From positions 1 to 64,000 of the forward strand of contig NZ_JABXGD010000004.1 in assembly GCF_022627955.1 (NCBI RefSeq): a stretch of 64,000 bases of DNA, in the 5' to 3' direction. Positions within the stretch are counted from its first letter, which is position 1. Each line of letters begins with the position of its first letter. The translations under genes and the position numbers were made by a program. The DNA is from Microbacterium sp. C5A9. GTDB taxonomy: Bacteria > Actinomycetota > Actinomycetes > Actinomycetales > Microbacteriaceae. The notes under the pieces were generated by a model. That model was not told where the DNA came from. It worked only from the letters and a program-made list of their open reading frames with translations, and searched no databases. Positions 1 to 8,407 of the stretch are shown here, piece by piece.

Positions 1-14
1 TGTTGAGTTCTCAA
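1..14 (-). promoter_or_regulatory. rRNA leader antitermination-type box
   Basis: Read on the minus strand this is TTGAGAACTCAACA, which matches the conserved TTGAGAACTCAA element of actinobacterial 16S rRNA leaders next to boxA. Its AA centre fixes the direction: transcription runs leftward, so the 16S gene should begin just outside the window. No rRNA body is visible here. The call rests on the motif and on the two strong promoters just upstream. Confidence 0.7.
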
Positions 15-71
15 GGATCGGATGCTCCCACGACCCAGTCATCACAACCAGGCCCGAAGGGCAACTTCTCT

Positions 72-99
72 ATCTTATCTTCACCGTTCCGGCTGTCAA
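72..99 (-). promoter_or_regulatory. proximal rRNA operon promoter
   Basis: On the minus strand a perfect -35 TTGACA (94-99) is followed after exactly 16 bp by TAAGAT (72-77). Transcription would start near position 65 and read through the leader box at 1-14. The flanking bases (TCGATTTGACAGC before, GAAGTTGC after) also occur around a second promoter at 168-195, so the two are a duplicated unit. Tandem strong promoters are usual for rRNA operons. Confidence 0.75.
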
Positions 100-167
100 A
101 TCGACACGCCGTGAGGCTCAGAACCAGATCTGCGGCTTCGGGCTTAGCGCTCCGAGGCAACTTCACT

Positions 168-195
168 AGCTTATCCGTTTCGGAGTCGCTGTCAA
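168..195 (-). promoter_or_regulatory. distal tandem rRNA operon promoter
   Basis: On the minus strand TTGACA (190-195), a 16-bp spacer and TAAGCT (168-173). It lies 96 bp upstream of the proximal promoter, with the same spacer length and the same flanking words. It is read as the P1-type promoter of the rRNA operon. No third TTGACA is present in this 415-bp gene-free stretch. Confidence 0.72.
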
Positions 196-352
196 ATCGA
201 CCGTTTCTCCGAGGTGGAAGCTCCAAGTCAGACAGAAGTGTGTCTGCGACCCGCTCCGAGGAGCTGATCAGTTGGAGGTGGTTCTCCGCTTGAGGGGGGT
301 AAGGCTCTCGGCCTCTCCGCTTCCCTGTGGGGCGAACAAGTAATAAGTTACG

Positions 353-370
353 CGGATCCCAGGGATCCGG
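353..370 (-). terminator. terminator after the MFS/YdjC operon
   Basis: CGGATCCC-a-GGGATCCG is a perfect 8-bp inverted repeat, realistically a 7-bp stem with a 3-nt loop. On the minus strand it is followed by CGTAACTTATTACTTGTT, which is T-rich for this genome. It lies about 46 bp past the stop of the transporter gene and upstream of the rRNA promoters, so it would isolate the two units. Confidence 0.55.
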
Positions 371-415
371 CAAATCACTGCGATCGGCCGGGCGTGTCGC
401 GTGCCCCGTCGAGCA

Positions 416-1741
416 TCACACGTCCTGCGTGCGGATGGGATACGCGAAGAAGCAGAGCCATGCGAGCGCGCTGAACACGAGCGGAACCACGGCGACCATC
501 ACGCGGATCCCGACATCCACCGCGTCGGGCTGCGCCTCCCCCAGCGAGGCGTCGAACCCCGAGACTGTCAGCACCGCAGCGACGACCAGAGCCTGGAGCA
601 CCACCGACCCGCGCACCACGAAACCGTTGACCCCGAAGTAGGCACCCTCCCGACGGTGCCCCGTCCGCACGGCATCCTCATCGATGATCTGCGCGAGCAC
701 CACCTCGAGCAGCTGCAGGAGTCCGCCCACTCCCACGCCGACACCCACACCGACCAGTGCCGCGGCGAGCACGCTCGCCGGCAGCAGGTAGGCGAGCACG
801 GCGAGCCCGAACACCGCCACGCTCCACAGCAGCGCCGTGCGCGGTGTCGTGCGACGGACCACTGCGCTCCAGAGCACGATCGACGGGATCGCCGTGACGA
901 AGATCGCGCCGAGCAGCACACTGCCCTGCCCCTCTGCGGCGTGCAGCGAGTAGCGGACGTAGAACGGGAGCCCCGCGAGGATCACCGCGATCGCCGTCTG
1001 CGTGAAGAGCGACCCCAGCACGTAGGGCACGAATGCACGGTTGCGGAAGGTGTACGCCAACTGTGCACCCCACCTCATGGCCTCGGACGTCGCCTCGGGC
1101 ACCCGGCGCTCGAGCATGCCGCCGAAGAACGACCACGCGAGCAGGCCCAGGCAGACGACGGAGAGCACGATCGCCATGCCGGGCCAGCCGATCCACCCGT
1201 AGAGAGCGGGGGCGCCGGCCGTTCCCAGCACCATGCCGAGGATCGCGAACACCTGCCGAGGGACATTGCCCCGTGCACGCTCCCCCGTGGTGCGGAAGAT
1301 CTCGGGGAACAGCGCGGAGATGTTGAGCACCACGACGACGAAGGCGATGTCGTACACGGCGACGGCGACGAGGAACCAGACGATCAGCCCCCCGGTGGGC
1401 AGGGCAGGCGGCATCCAGATCAGCGCGAACGCGACCACGAGCGGCACGATGCCGAGACCGATCCACGGGATGCGACGACCCCAGGGCGTGCGGATGCGAT
1501 CGGAGAGCGTGCCCACCACCGGGTTCAGCACGGCGCTCAGCACTCCGTGGGCGACCAGGGCACCGGCGACCCACGCCGGAGCGACCCCCAGGTGTGTGAC
1601 GTAGAAGTACACGACGAAGGCCGAGAACGTCTGCGCCATGAGCTGCGTGGGAAAGCCCGAGGCCCCGAAGGCGATCGTCTGGGCGCGGGTGGGTGCGCCG
1701 TCCAGACGACGCTCGCGCAGGCGCGTGGTCAGGGAGGTCAT
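416..1741 (-). CDS. MFS transporter, sugar:cation symporter-like
   Basis: A 441-residue polytopic membrane protein with about 12 hydrophobic segments. The loop GTLSDRIRTPWGRRIPWIG after the second segment is the MFS motif A region, in the form common to glycoside-pentoside-hexuronide carriers and their MFS_2 relatives. The start codon overlaps the stop of the YdjC deacetylase gene by 4 bp (ATGA), so the two are translationally coupled and the substrate is probably the product or substrate of that deacetylase, such as an N-acetylated saccharide. The substrate itself cannot be read from the sequence. Export rather than import is not excluded. Confidence 0.85.
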   Translation of the reverse strand: MTSLTTRLRERRLDGAPTRAQTIAFGASGFPTQLMAQTFSAFVVYFYVTHLGVAPAWVAGALVAHGVLSAVLNPVVGTLSDRIRTPWGRRIPWIGLGIVPLVVAFALIWMPPALPTGGLIVWFLVAVAVYDIAFVVVVLNISALFPEIFRTTGERARGNVPRQVFAILGMVLGTAGAPALYGWIGWPGMAIVLSVVCLGLLAWSFFGGMLERRVPEATSEAMRWGAQLAYTFRNRAFVPYVLGSLFTQTAIAVILAGLPFYVRYSLHAAEGQGSVLLGAIFVTAIPSIVLWSAVVRRTTPRTALLWSVAVFGLAVLAYLLPASVLAAALVGVGVGVGVGGLLQLLEVVLAQIIDEDAVRTGHRREGAYFGVNGFVVRGSVVLQALVVAAVLTVSGFDASLGEAQPDAVDVGIRVMVAVVPLVFSALAWLCFFAYPIRTQDV

Positions 1742-2640
1742 GCGACAGGGCTCCTCTGCAGATCACGCAGCGCGCGCCACCCGATGCGTACGAGTCCCTC
1801 GTCGGCGATGGCCTTCCGCACGAGCGGGTCGGCGAGGAGGCGCAGCTCGTGTCCGCGTTTCACCGCGGCGAAGTCCACGACCGCCCGCAGCTCGTCGTCG
1901 TCGACCATGGGGTGCAGGTAGATCTCGGTCACTCCCGCCGGCACGGCGCGCAGCAGGGCGAGGAATCCGTCCCGCACCTGCTCGTAGCTCTCGCCCGGCA
2001 CCTCCTCGAACGGATGCGTCCACAGGCGGTCGACGATCTCGACGCCGAGCGCATCCGCCGCGGCGCCGACCTGCTCGAGACGGCGGGCCAGCGCGGCATC
2101 CGCCCCTTCCATGACCCGTGGCAGGCGGAACGGGAGTCCGTGACGCGCGGCGAGGGCGAGCACCGGCGCGAGGAAGTCGCGACCGGTGAGCAGCCCGTAG
2201 ACCGAGCCCATGTGATTGTCGAGGTGCGTGACGTCGACACCCGCGTCGAGTGCCGCCTGCAGCTGGGCGGCGATCTCGGCGACGACGTCGTCGACCGATG
2301 CGCGCTGCTCGACGGCGAGCGCACCGGCCGGGAAGTACCCGGCATCGTCGACGAGCGTGCTCGCGATACCCGTGAGCGGCCTCCAGCGGTAGTCGGTCCA
2401 CTCGCTCGTGAGCACCAGATGCACACCGATGTCGAGGTCGGTGCGCGACGCGGCGAAAGACAGGGCCTCGGGCGCCCAGGCGCACGGCACCATCAGCGTG
2501 GTCGAGTCGATGTCGCCCGCACGGAGCAGGCCGGAGATCGCGGTGTTCGCCGCGTGGCACATGCCGAAGTCGTCGGCGTTGATGATCACCGCCCTGGTGC
2601 CGGGGGCGAATCCGAGTCGATCCACGAGATCCGAGGTCAT
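1738..2640 (-). CDS. YdjC/ChbG-family carbohydrate deacetylase
   Basis: 300 residues. The N-terminal INADDFGMCHAAN block carries the metal-binding Asp pair of the YdjC (ChbG/HpnK) family. Further family signatures are DIGVHLVLTSEW (His ligand) and HLDNHMGSV (second His pair). Known members remove an N-acetyl group from chito-oligosaccharides, diacetylchitobiose or hopanoid sugars, using a divalent metal. There is no signal peptide, so the enzyme should be cytosolic. It lies 15 bp after the ROK regulator gene and overlaps the transporter gene, forming a three-gene operon. The exact glycan is not known. Confidence 0.88.
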   Translation of the reverse strand: MTSDLVDRLGFAPGTRAVIINADDFGMCHAANTAISGLLRAGDIDSTTLMVPCAWAPEALSFAASRTDLDIGVHLVLTSEWTDYRWRPLTGIASTLVDDAGYFPAGALAVEQRASVDDVVAEIAAQLQAALDAGVDVTHLDNHMGSVYGLLTGRDFLAPVLALAARHGLPFRLPRVMEGADAALARRLEQVGAAADALGVEIVDRLWTHPFEEVPGESYEQVRDGFLALLRAVPAGVTEIYLHPMVDDDELRAVVDFAAVKRGHELRLLADPLVRKAIADEGLVRIGWRALRDLQRSPVA

Positions 2641-2655
2641 GTGCCGCCCTGCCGA

Positions 2656-3807
2656 CTAGGCCTTGCGAGCGGCGGGCTGCCGCTCGACCGAGGGGACCAG
2701 CTGGGCGAAGACCGTGGCACGCAGAGCCGCCCCCGCCTCGTCGGCGGCGCCGACGAGAGGAGCTTCGGGACCGAAGGAGGAGACGAGGAACCGCAGCGGC
2801 AGACGCGCCGAGAGGCCGTCGGCCTCTCGACCCACCGCCTCGACGAGCACCGGATGCGCGGCCGTGCCCGCCAGGATGAACGCCTCGGGATCCACAACGA
2901 GTGCGATCGTGCCGGCCACGAGGGTGAGGCGCCGCGCCATCTCGGCGACCATCGCCTGCGCGGCCTCATCGCCGTCGGCCGCCGCATCGAGGTGTCGCAC
3001 GATCGGATCCTGCGGATCACGGCCGTGCACGAGTGCGAGGTCGCGGACGACATCGTCGCTGAGCACCGGGGCACCGATCGGCACCGGCGTCTGCGGGAGG
3101 TACATGACCTCGCCGGCGACGCCGGAGAATCCGCGATGCAGCGAGCCGTCGAGCACGATCCCCGCACCGAGGCCCTCGTGCAGCAGCAGCAGCGCGAAGC
3201 TGGCCAGCGCGGCGCCGGACCCGGCAGTGAGCTCGGCGAGCGCCGCGAGATTCACATCGTTCTCGACGCGCACGGAGCATCCGAGACGGGTCTCGAGTGC
3301 GCAGCGGAACGCGCCGCCGTCGGGGCCCTGATCATCGCGGATGCCGCCGTCGGCCGTCACGATCCCCGGGACTGCGACCACCACGAGGTGGAGGGGGCCT
3401 CGCACGGAGCGAAGACACCTCTCGACGGCCTCGGCGATGACCTCGACGCGGTCGACATGAACGGGCAGCGGGGCGTGGTCTTCGGCACGGACGGCACCGG
3501 TCGGGTCGACCAGCACCACGTGGGCTCCCTGACCGTCGACGTGCACCGCCGCGGCGAATCCGAGCTGCGGGTGCAGGGCGACGCGGCCTGCCGCGGGTCC
3601 GCGGGTCTCGCGATCGACGCCGGCCGGGGCGACGGCGGTCGCCGCTTCGAGCATCCGCAGCACCTGTGTGACGGCCGTGCGCGACAGCCCCGTCTCGGCC
3701 ATCAGCTCCGCCCGTGTGAGGGGCCCGCGGCGAGCGAGGGTCTCGAGGATCGCCCGCCCGTTCAGCGTGCGCAGCAACGTCTGCGGACCTGCGAGCGGTC
3801 GTGCCAT
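2656..3807 (-). CDS. ROK-family transcriptional regulator
   Basis: 383 residues from the chosen ATG at 3807, preceded by a good GGGGGA ribosome site. The frame is open 66 codons further upstream, but that part is non-homologous in character. The N-terminus has a winged HTH (LTRAELMAETGLSRTAVTQVLRML), followed by a ROK sugar-kinase-like fold with a conserved acidic block (VRVENDVNLAALAEL). The ExGH and zinc-type CxCGxxGC signatures of active ROK kinases are not evident, consistent with a regulator rather than a kinase. It heads the operon with the deacetylase and carrier and probably senses their sugar substrate. Confidence 0.87.
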   Translation of the reverse strand: MARPLAGPQTLLRTLNGRAILETLARRGPLTRAELMAETGLSRTAVTQVLRMLEAATAVAPAGVDRETRGPAAGRVALHPQLGFAAAVHVDGQGAHVVLVDPTGAVRAEDHAPLPVHVDRVEVIAEAVERCLRSVRGPLHLVVVAVPGIVTADGGIRDDQGPDGGAFRCALETRLGCSVRVENDVNLAALAELTAGSGAALASFALLLLHEGLGAGIVLDGSLHRGFSGVAGEVMYLPQTPVPIGAPVLSDDVVRDLALVHGRDPQDPIVRHLDAAADGDEAAQAMVAEMARRLTLVAGTIALVVDPEAFILAGTAAHPVLVEAVGREADGLSARLPLRFLVSSFGPEAPLVGAADEAGAALRATVFAQLVPSVERQPAARKA

Positions 3808-3945
3808 GGTGATCCCCCGGATTCGGTGCCCGCCCAGCATGACACATCGCGTCTCACCGATCCAGCATTCCACGCACCGCTCATTTTCGTCCCGAGTGAC
3901 CATGTCGAGAACATCGGTCATCACGCGATCAGACAACGGAATCGG

Positions 3946-3974
3946 TTGCGTGAGCGCCATCTTGCTGTCAATAT
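3946..3974 (+). promoter_or_regulatory. leaderless promoter of the Lrp gene
   Basis: TTGCGT (3946-3951), 17-bp spacer, CAATAT (3969-3974), then exactly six bases to the ATG at 3981. There is no ribosome-binding site between them, so the mRNA would begin at or next to the start codon. An imperfect dyad CAAC-N7-GTTG (3934-3948) overlaps the -35 element and could bind the regulator. Confidence 0.55.
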
Positions 3975-3980
3975 CGCCAT

Positions 3981-4448
3981 ATGAGCACCCCGCGCAAGCA
4001 GCCACCTCTGGACGACATCTCGAAGCGCATCATCGAGTTGCTGCAGGAGGACGGGCGGCGGCCCTATGCCGAGATCGGTCGCGAGGTCGGGCTCAGCGAG
4101 GCCGCCGCGCGCCAGCGGGTGCAGCGCATGACCGAGGCGGGCGTCATCCAGATCGTCGCCGTCACCGACCCGATGCAGCTGGGATTCCACCGCATGTCGA
4201 TGATCGGCATCCGCGTCACCGGCGATCCGCGCCTCGTCGCTGAGGAGCTGACGAAGATCACCGAGCTCGCCTACGTCGTCGCGACGCTCGGCACGTTCGA
4301 CATCCTCGTCGAGGCGGTCTGCGAGAGCGATGCGGACCTGCTCGATCTCATCGCCACGCGCATCCGCACGATCCCGGGCGTGACCCACACCGAGAGCCTG
4401 CTCTACGCCGGGCTCTACAAAGACCTCTACAACTGGGGCACGCGCTGA
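3981..4448 (+). CDS. Lrp/AsnC-family transcriptional regulator
   Basis: 155 residues with the classical layout: N-terminal HTH (DDISKRIIELLQEDG, then EIGREVGLSEAAARQRVQRM), a linker, and a RAM/AsnC effector domain with the ligand-binding VVATLGTFDILVEAV segment. This family senses amino acids or amines as dimers and octamers. The gene is followed after 29 bp by an FAD-dependent amine/amino-acid oxidase gene in the same direction and is divergent from the ROK operon. It therefore likely controls the oxidase unit in response to its substrate, and perhaps its own promoter. Confidence 0.92.
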   Translation: MSTPRKQPPLDDISKRIIELLQEDGRRPYAEIGREVGLSEAAARQRVQRMTEAGVIQIVAVTDPMQLGFHRMSMIGIRVTGDPRLVAEELTKITELAYVVATLGTFDILVEAVCESDADLLDLIATRIRTIPGVTHTESLLYAGLYKDLYNWGTR

Positions 4449-4477
4449 CGCGCGAGCCCGGAGAGCAGGAGAACAGC

Positions 4478-5884
4478 ATGGGAACCACGGTCTTCGAACG
4501 GCGCCGCCCTGCGGATGCCGTGATCGACGCCTCGCTGCGCGACACCGCGCTGAGCGTGTTCTGGCTCGACGATGTCGAGCGCGACTCGCACCCGGCTCTG
4601 ACCGGAGCCGTCACGGCCGATCTCGCCATCGTCGGCGGCGGGTACGCCGGACTGTGGACGGCCGTGCGCGCGAAGGAGCGCGACCCCGAACGCCGCGTCG
4701 TGCTGCTCGAGGCGTCGCGCATCGCCTGGGCCGCGTCCGGACGCAACGGCGGCTTCTGCGAGGCCAGCCTCACGCACGGGCACGAGAACGGGCTGACCCG
4801 TTGGCCACAGGAGATCGACCGCCTCGAAGAGCTCGGGCTCGAGAACCTCGACGGCATCGAGCGCACGGTGAAGCGATACGACATGGATGTCGACTTCGAG
4901 CGCACCGGGCAGCTCGCCGTCGCCGTCGAGCCGCACCAGGTCGAGTGGCTGCGCGAGGAGGAGGGCTTCCTCGACCGCGATGCCGTGCAGGCCGAGGTGC
5001 ACTCCGACACCTTCCTCGCCGGAGCCTGGGAGCGGGAGGGGACGGCCCTCGTGCACCCCGCGAAGCTCGGACTCGAACTGGCGCGCGTCGCCGTCGACCT
5101 GGGCGTGGAGATCTATGAGCACGCGCTCGTGCGCGAGGTGATCGGCGACGGCTCGGGCCCGATCACGCTCGTGACCCGCGAAGGCGGCCGGGTGACCGCG
5201 GATGCCGTGGCGCTCGCCACCAACGTCTTCCCCTCTCTGCTCAAGCGCAACCGCCTGATGACCGTGCCCGTGTACGACTACGTGCTCATGACCGAGCCGC
5301 TGACCGACGAGCAGCTCGCGGCGATCGGCTGGTCGCACAGGCAGGGCCTCGCCGACAGCGCCAACCAGTTCCACTACTACCGGCTGACGGCGGACAACCG
5401 CATCCTGTTCGGCGGATACGACGCGGTCTACCACTTCGGCGGCAAGGTGCGCCCCGAGTACGAGGACCGCGCCGAGAGCCACCGCAAGCTCGCCTCGCAT
5501 TTCTTCACCACCTTCCCGCAGCTCGAGGGCCTGCGCTTCACCCACCGGTGGGCCGGAGCGATCGACTCGTCGAGCCGCTTCTGCGCGTTCTTCGGCACGG
5601 CTCGCAGAGGACGGGTGGCGTATGCGACGGGCTTCACCGGACTCGGAGTCGGCGCAGCCCGGTTCGCCGCCGACGTGATGCTCGACAAGCTGTCGGGCGA
5701 GCCGACCGAGCGCACCGAACTCGCGATGGTGCGTGAGAAGCCGATCCCGTTCCCGCCCGAGCCGGTCGCCTCGATCGGCGTCAACCTCGTGCGCGCGGCG
5801 ATGAACCGGGCCGATCACAACGAGGGCAAGCGCAACCTGTTCCTCAAGACGCTGGATGCCGTCGGCATGGGGTTCGACTCGTGA
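4478..5884 (+). CDS. FAD-dependent oxidoreductase, gamma-glutamylputrescine oxidase-like
   Basis: 468 residues of the DAO superfamily. The dinucleotide-binding motif is at residues 48-60 (DLAIVGGGYAGLW), followed by the ribose-binding acidic end (VVLLEAS) and the SGRNGGFCEA block typical of PuuB/OrdL-type oxidases. These enzymes oxidise secondary amines such as gamma-glutamylputrescine and release H2O2. The ATG at 4478 is preceded by GGAGAGCAGGAG. The stop overlaps the GTG start of a cupin gene by 4 bp. With an Lrp regulator upstream, a role in polyamine or amino-acid breakdown is likely, but puuA, puuC and puuD partners are not present, so the substrate is open. Confidence 0.87.
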   Translation: MGTTVFERRRPADAVIDASLRDTALSVFWLDDVERDSHPALTGAVTADLAIVGGGYAGLWTAVRAKERDPERRVVLLEASRIAWAASGRNGGFCEASLTHGHENGLTRWPQEIDRLEELGLENLDGIERTVKRYDMDVDFERTGQLAVAVEPHQVEWLREEEGFLDRDAVQAEVHSDTFLAGAWEREGTALVHPAKLGLELARVAVDLGVEIYEHALVREVIGDGSGPITLVTREGGRVTADAVALATNVFPSLLKRNRLMTVPVYDYVLMTEPLTDEQLAAIGWSHRQGLADSANQFHYYRLTADNRILFGGYDAVYHFGGKVRPEYEDRAESHRKLASHFFTTFPQLEGLRFTHRWAGAIDSSSRFCAFFGTARRGRVAYATGFTGLGVGAARFAADVMLDKLSGEPTERTELAMVREKPIPFPPEPVASIGVNLVRAAMNRADHNEGKRNLFLKTLDAVGMGFDS

Positions 5885-6228
5885 GCGGACTCGCGCCCGG
5901 CGAGGCGGTGGATGCGGCTGCGCTGCCGCTCGCGCACGAAGCGCTGCCCGCGGTCGAGGTGATCATCGGCGCGCCGACGGCCGCCGTGCACGAGCTGACC
6001 ACGGTCGGCGGTGTCGAGGTCGGCATCTGGGAGATGACGCCGGGCACCGCATCCGACACCGAGGTCGATGAGGTGTTCGTCGTGCTCTCGGGCCGCGCCC
6101 GCATCGAGTTCGTCGAGCCGGCGCTGCCCGCGATCGAGGTCGCCGCGGGCTCGGTCGTGCGGCTGGCCGCGGGGCAGCGCACCGTGTGGACGGTCACCGA
6201 GACACTGCGCAAGATCTACATCGCCTGA
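5881..6228 (+). CDS. small cupin protein (DUF861-like)
   Basis: 115 residues beginning with GTG inside the stop of the oxidase gene (GTGA overlap). The sequence follows a single cupin barrel: EVGIWEMTPGTASDTEVDEVFVVLSG in the first half and SVVRLAAGQRTVWTVTETLRKIY at the end, the WTVxExxRKxY ending being typical of DUF861/EutQ-type cupins. The usual metal-binding His cluster of motif 1 is mostly replaced (TEVDEVF), so catalysis is uncertain. Such cupins often sit beside PuuB-like oxidases. It may bind a metabolite or assist the same pathway. Confidence 0.8.
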   Translation: MSGLAPGEAVDAAALPLAHEALPAVEVIIGAPTAAVHELTTVGGVEVGIWEMTPGTASDTEVDEVFVVLSGRARIEFVEPALPAIEVAAGSVVRLAAGQRTVWTVTETLRKIYIA

Positions 6229-6422
6229 GGACGTCGACGACATGGTGAGACGGGCGTCAGTCGCGTGCGCCGTACTCGGGTGATGCCCGCAGCGGAAGAG
6301 AAGCATCTCGGCGAGAGCGCCCTCTCAGCATCCCGGCACCAGCGTGTGCTGCAGATCGCGGCGACGATAGTGTCGTGTGCACAGCGTGCGAGAGTGTCGC
6401 GTGCAGAGCGCCGGGGGGCATC

Positions 6423-6932
6423 ATGACTCAGATTTCGAGGCCGGAAGCATCGGCGACAGCGTCTTCTCTGCCCGGATTCGAGATCATCGCCCGCCTTCGA
6501 CGCCTGCTCGTGGTCGGCGCGGCCGCCGCCCTGGGCTATTCGCTGTTCATGACGAGCGGAAAGGGCTACTGCCCCGGAGGCGTCTCGGCCGACGGCGGTT
6601 TCCTGGATGCCGCAGGCAACCCGACGGACACCGCGCCGATGTGCGTGTATCTCGACCTGCATCCCAGCCCGGTGATCTTCATCGCACTCGCCGTGATCGT
6701 CTTCACCGCGATCACGATGGTGCTCCGCCGGGCGGCAGACGCCCCCTCGGCGATCCGCTACCTCGACAGGGCGGCCGCCGCGGTCGCGATCCTGGCGATC
6801 GCCTCCGTCGTGATCAGCCAGATCTGGTTCGCGCTGATCCCGATCACCGACTGGGACGGAACGGGAACGTTCTTCTACCCGTTCCCCTTCGGATCCGTGG
6901 ACCTCCGAACCGAACCGATGTCGGTGGGCTAG
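6423..6932 (+). CDS. hypothetical membrane protein, three or four TM segments
   Basis: 169 residues from the ATG at 6423, chosen because it has a GGGGG ribosome site 5 bp upstream. An upstream in-frame ATG at 6375 adds 16 residues without a site. Hydrophobic helices lie at roughly residues 26-45 (LLVVGAAAALGYSLFM), 78-98 (VIFIALAVIVFTAITMVL) and 112-135. An extracytoplasmic loop with two cysteines (GYCPGGVSADGG, APMCVYLDL) separates the first two. I do not recognise the family. It is monocistronic and convergent with the lipase gene. Confidence 0.65.
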   Translation: MTQISRPEASATASSLPGFEIIARLRRLLVVGAAAALGYSLFMTSGKGYCPGGVSADGGFLDAAGNPTDTAPMCVYLDLHPSPVIFIALAVIVFTAITMVLRRAADAPSAIRYLDRAAAAVAILAIASVVISQIWFALIPITDWDGTGTFFYPFPFGSVDLRTEPMSVG

Positions 6933-7047
6933 CACCCGTGTGCCTGGGTCATCGGTAGCGGAGTCGAATCGCTCACCATATCGGTGGGCGCGGGAGGGAA
7001 GGCCCGCACCCCGCCCGTGAATCACAGGGCGGCGAGCATCGTTCGGT

Positions 7048-8304
7048 TCATCCGGCGCAGTCGGCGGCCGGTGCGCGCGAGCCGCCGAGAGTGGGCAGCC
7101 AGAGCAGCAGGTCGGGCAGGGCCGCGTACGCCGCGAGCCCGTGGGTCACGCCCGGATAGCGGTGGAAGGTCACATCCGCCTGTTGTGAGCAGAGGAGCTC
7201 GACGTACTTCTCCGTGGCGCTGGGAAGAACCAGCTCATCGGCTTCACCCTGGCCGACGAACACGGGAACGGTCAGAGGTTGACCGCCCGCGCTGTTCTCT
7301 CTGAGCAGGGTCTGCCACGGCTCCGTGGTGGCTGGGTCGCTGGTGACGTACCCGCCGACGAGGGGATCTGCGATCGCATGCAGCTCCTTGGTCTGGGTGA
7401 GCAGGCAGAGCTCTGCCATGTCCGGTGTGGCCTTCGCGCCGGCGGGGGTGAGAATCGCGGTGATCTCGTCTGAGGTGAAGCGATCCTCGTACGCGACCGT
7501 GTAGGCGGGTATCGCGAGGGAGGCGATCGTGACCCCGGAGAGGTTCACGATGTCGTCGGTCATCAGCGCGTTCAGATCGGCCGCGGGGGCGGCGACCGCA
7601 ACACCCTGCACCTCGAGCTCCGGGGCGTAGGAGGCGGCTCGTTGCGCGGCGAAGAGAACGGCTTGGCCGCCCTGCGAGTGACCCCACAGCACGACACGGC
7701 TGCTCGCATCGGCATCGTCGATCTGGCGAGCGGCGCGCACGATGTCCAGAACGCTGTTCGACTCCGGAACGCCGAGGAGGTACGAGGACTCACCTTCCAC
7801 TCCGAGGCCCGGATAGTCGGTTGCAGCGATCGCGTAGCCCTCGGCCAGCAGTTCGTGCAGCCCCTCGATGTACTGGAAAGGGTCGAGCCCGAGCGATGGC
7901 GCGCACCTCGCGGCCGCTCCAGTCGTCGGATGCGCCCAGGCGATCACAGTCCGACCGCCGCCGGGGGCCGGATCATCCGGAACGATCACGACACCCGAGA
8001 CCGGGATGTCATCGCCCGCGAGGTTCTGCGAGTGATAGATCACCCGCCAGGCGCTCGAACCGGCGGGAGCGCTCGCGATGGCCTCCATGCGGATGATCGT
8101 TCCCGGATCAGCGGAAGGCACCGGCGAGGGCAGAGCGTAGAACGCAGGATCAGTTGCGAGGTCTGCTCGACCCTCGACGTACCGACGGGCGAACTCCGCT
8201 GCGGCGAGCGCGAGCACGACGACGAGGACGACCCCGATGATCAGCAGGGTCCGTCGCGTCCGTCGCGGACGACGAGCGTGCGCCGCGGGCTTTCCGGTTC
8301 GCAT
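7048..8304 (-). CDS. secreted or membrane-anchored lipase-like alpha/beta hydrolase
   Basis: 418 residues. An Arg-rich N-terminus is followed by one hydrophobic segment (about residues 19-37), which could be a signal anchor. The nucleophile elbow is GHSQGG with Ser210, and a C-terminal GVTHG gives the likely catalytic His. Layout and the early AHPTTG and ATDYPGLG motifs match the secretory lipase (LIP, Candida lipase A-like) family, which hydrolyses esters or triacylglycerols outside the cell. Four cysteines outside the TM part could form disulphides. It stands alone between convergent and same-strand neighbours. Substrate unknown. Confidence 0.82.
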   Translation of the reverse strand: MRTGKPAAHARRPRRTRRTLLIIGVVLVVVLALAAAEFARRYVEGRADLATDPAFYALPSPVPSADPGTIIRMEAIASAPAGSSAWRVIYHSQNLAGDDIPVSGVVIVPDDPAPGGGRTVIAWAHPTTGAAARCAPSLGLDPFQYIEGLHELLAEGYAIAATDYPGLGVEGESSYLLGVPESNSVLDIVRAARQIDDADASSRVVLWGHSQGGQAVLFAAQRAASYAPELEVQGVAVAAPAADLNALMTDDIVNLSGVTIASLAIPAYTVAYEDRFTSDEITAILTPAGAKATPDMAELCLLTQTKELHAIADPLVGGYVTSDPATTEPWQTLLRENSAGGQPLTVPVFVGQGEADELVLPSATEKYVELLCSQQADVTFHRYPGVTHGLAAYAALPDLLLWLPTLGGSRAPAADCAG

Positions 8305-8407
8305 AGAGACTGTCTAGCGCACTGCGGTCGCGGCTGGGGTGGATGATGATGCGACTCCCGCAAGAGAGGTACGCAGTGGCGCCGCCCGGGAAAGCTCGTT
8401 CCGGGCG

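Noticed and set aside
3..373. Short frames in the left 370 bp
   Set aside because: They overlap two rRNA promoters and a terminator and lack ribosome sites or recognisable protein features.
401..1921. Long open frames opposite the MFS and YdjC genes, rich in Arg, His, Asp and Glu
   Set aside because: They are antisense shadows of high-GC codon use; the opposite strand has clear membrane and catalytic motifs and proper starts.
3808..4005. N-terminal extension of the ROK regulator
   Set aside because: It would overlap the Lrp promoter and start; the ATG at 3807 has a strong ribosome site and homology starts there.
6933..7047. Terminator between the membrane protein and lipase genes
   Set aside because: Only weak GC-rich pairing (GGCGCGGG with CCCGCACC) is visible; not convincing.
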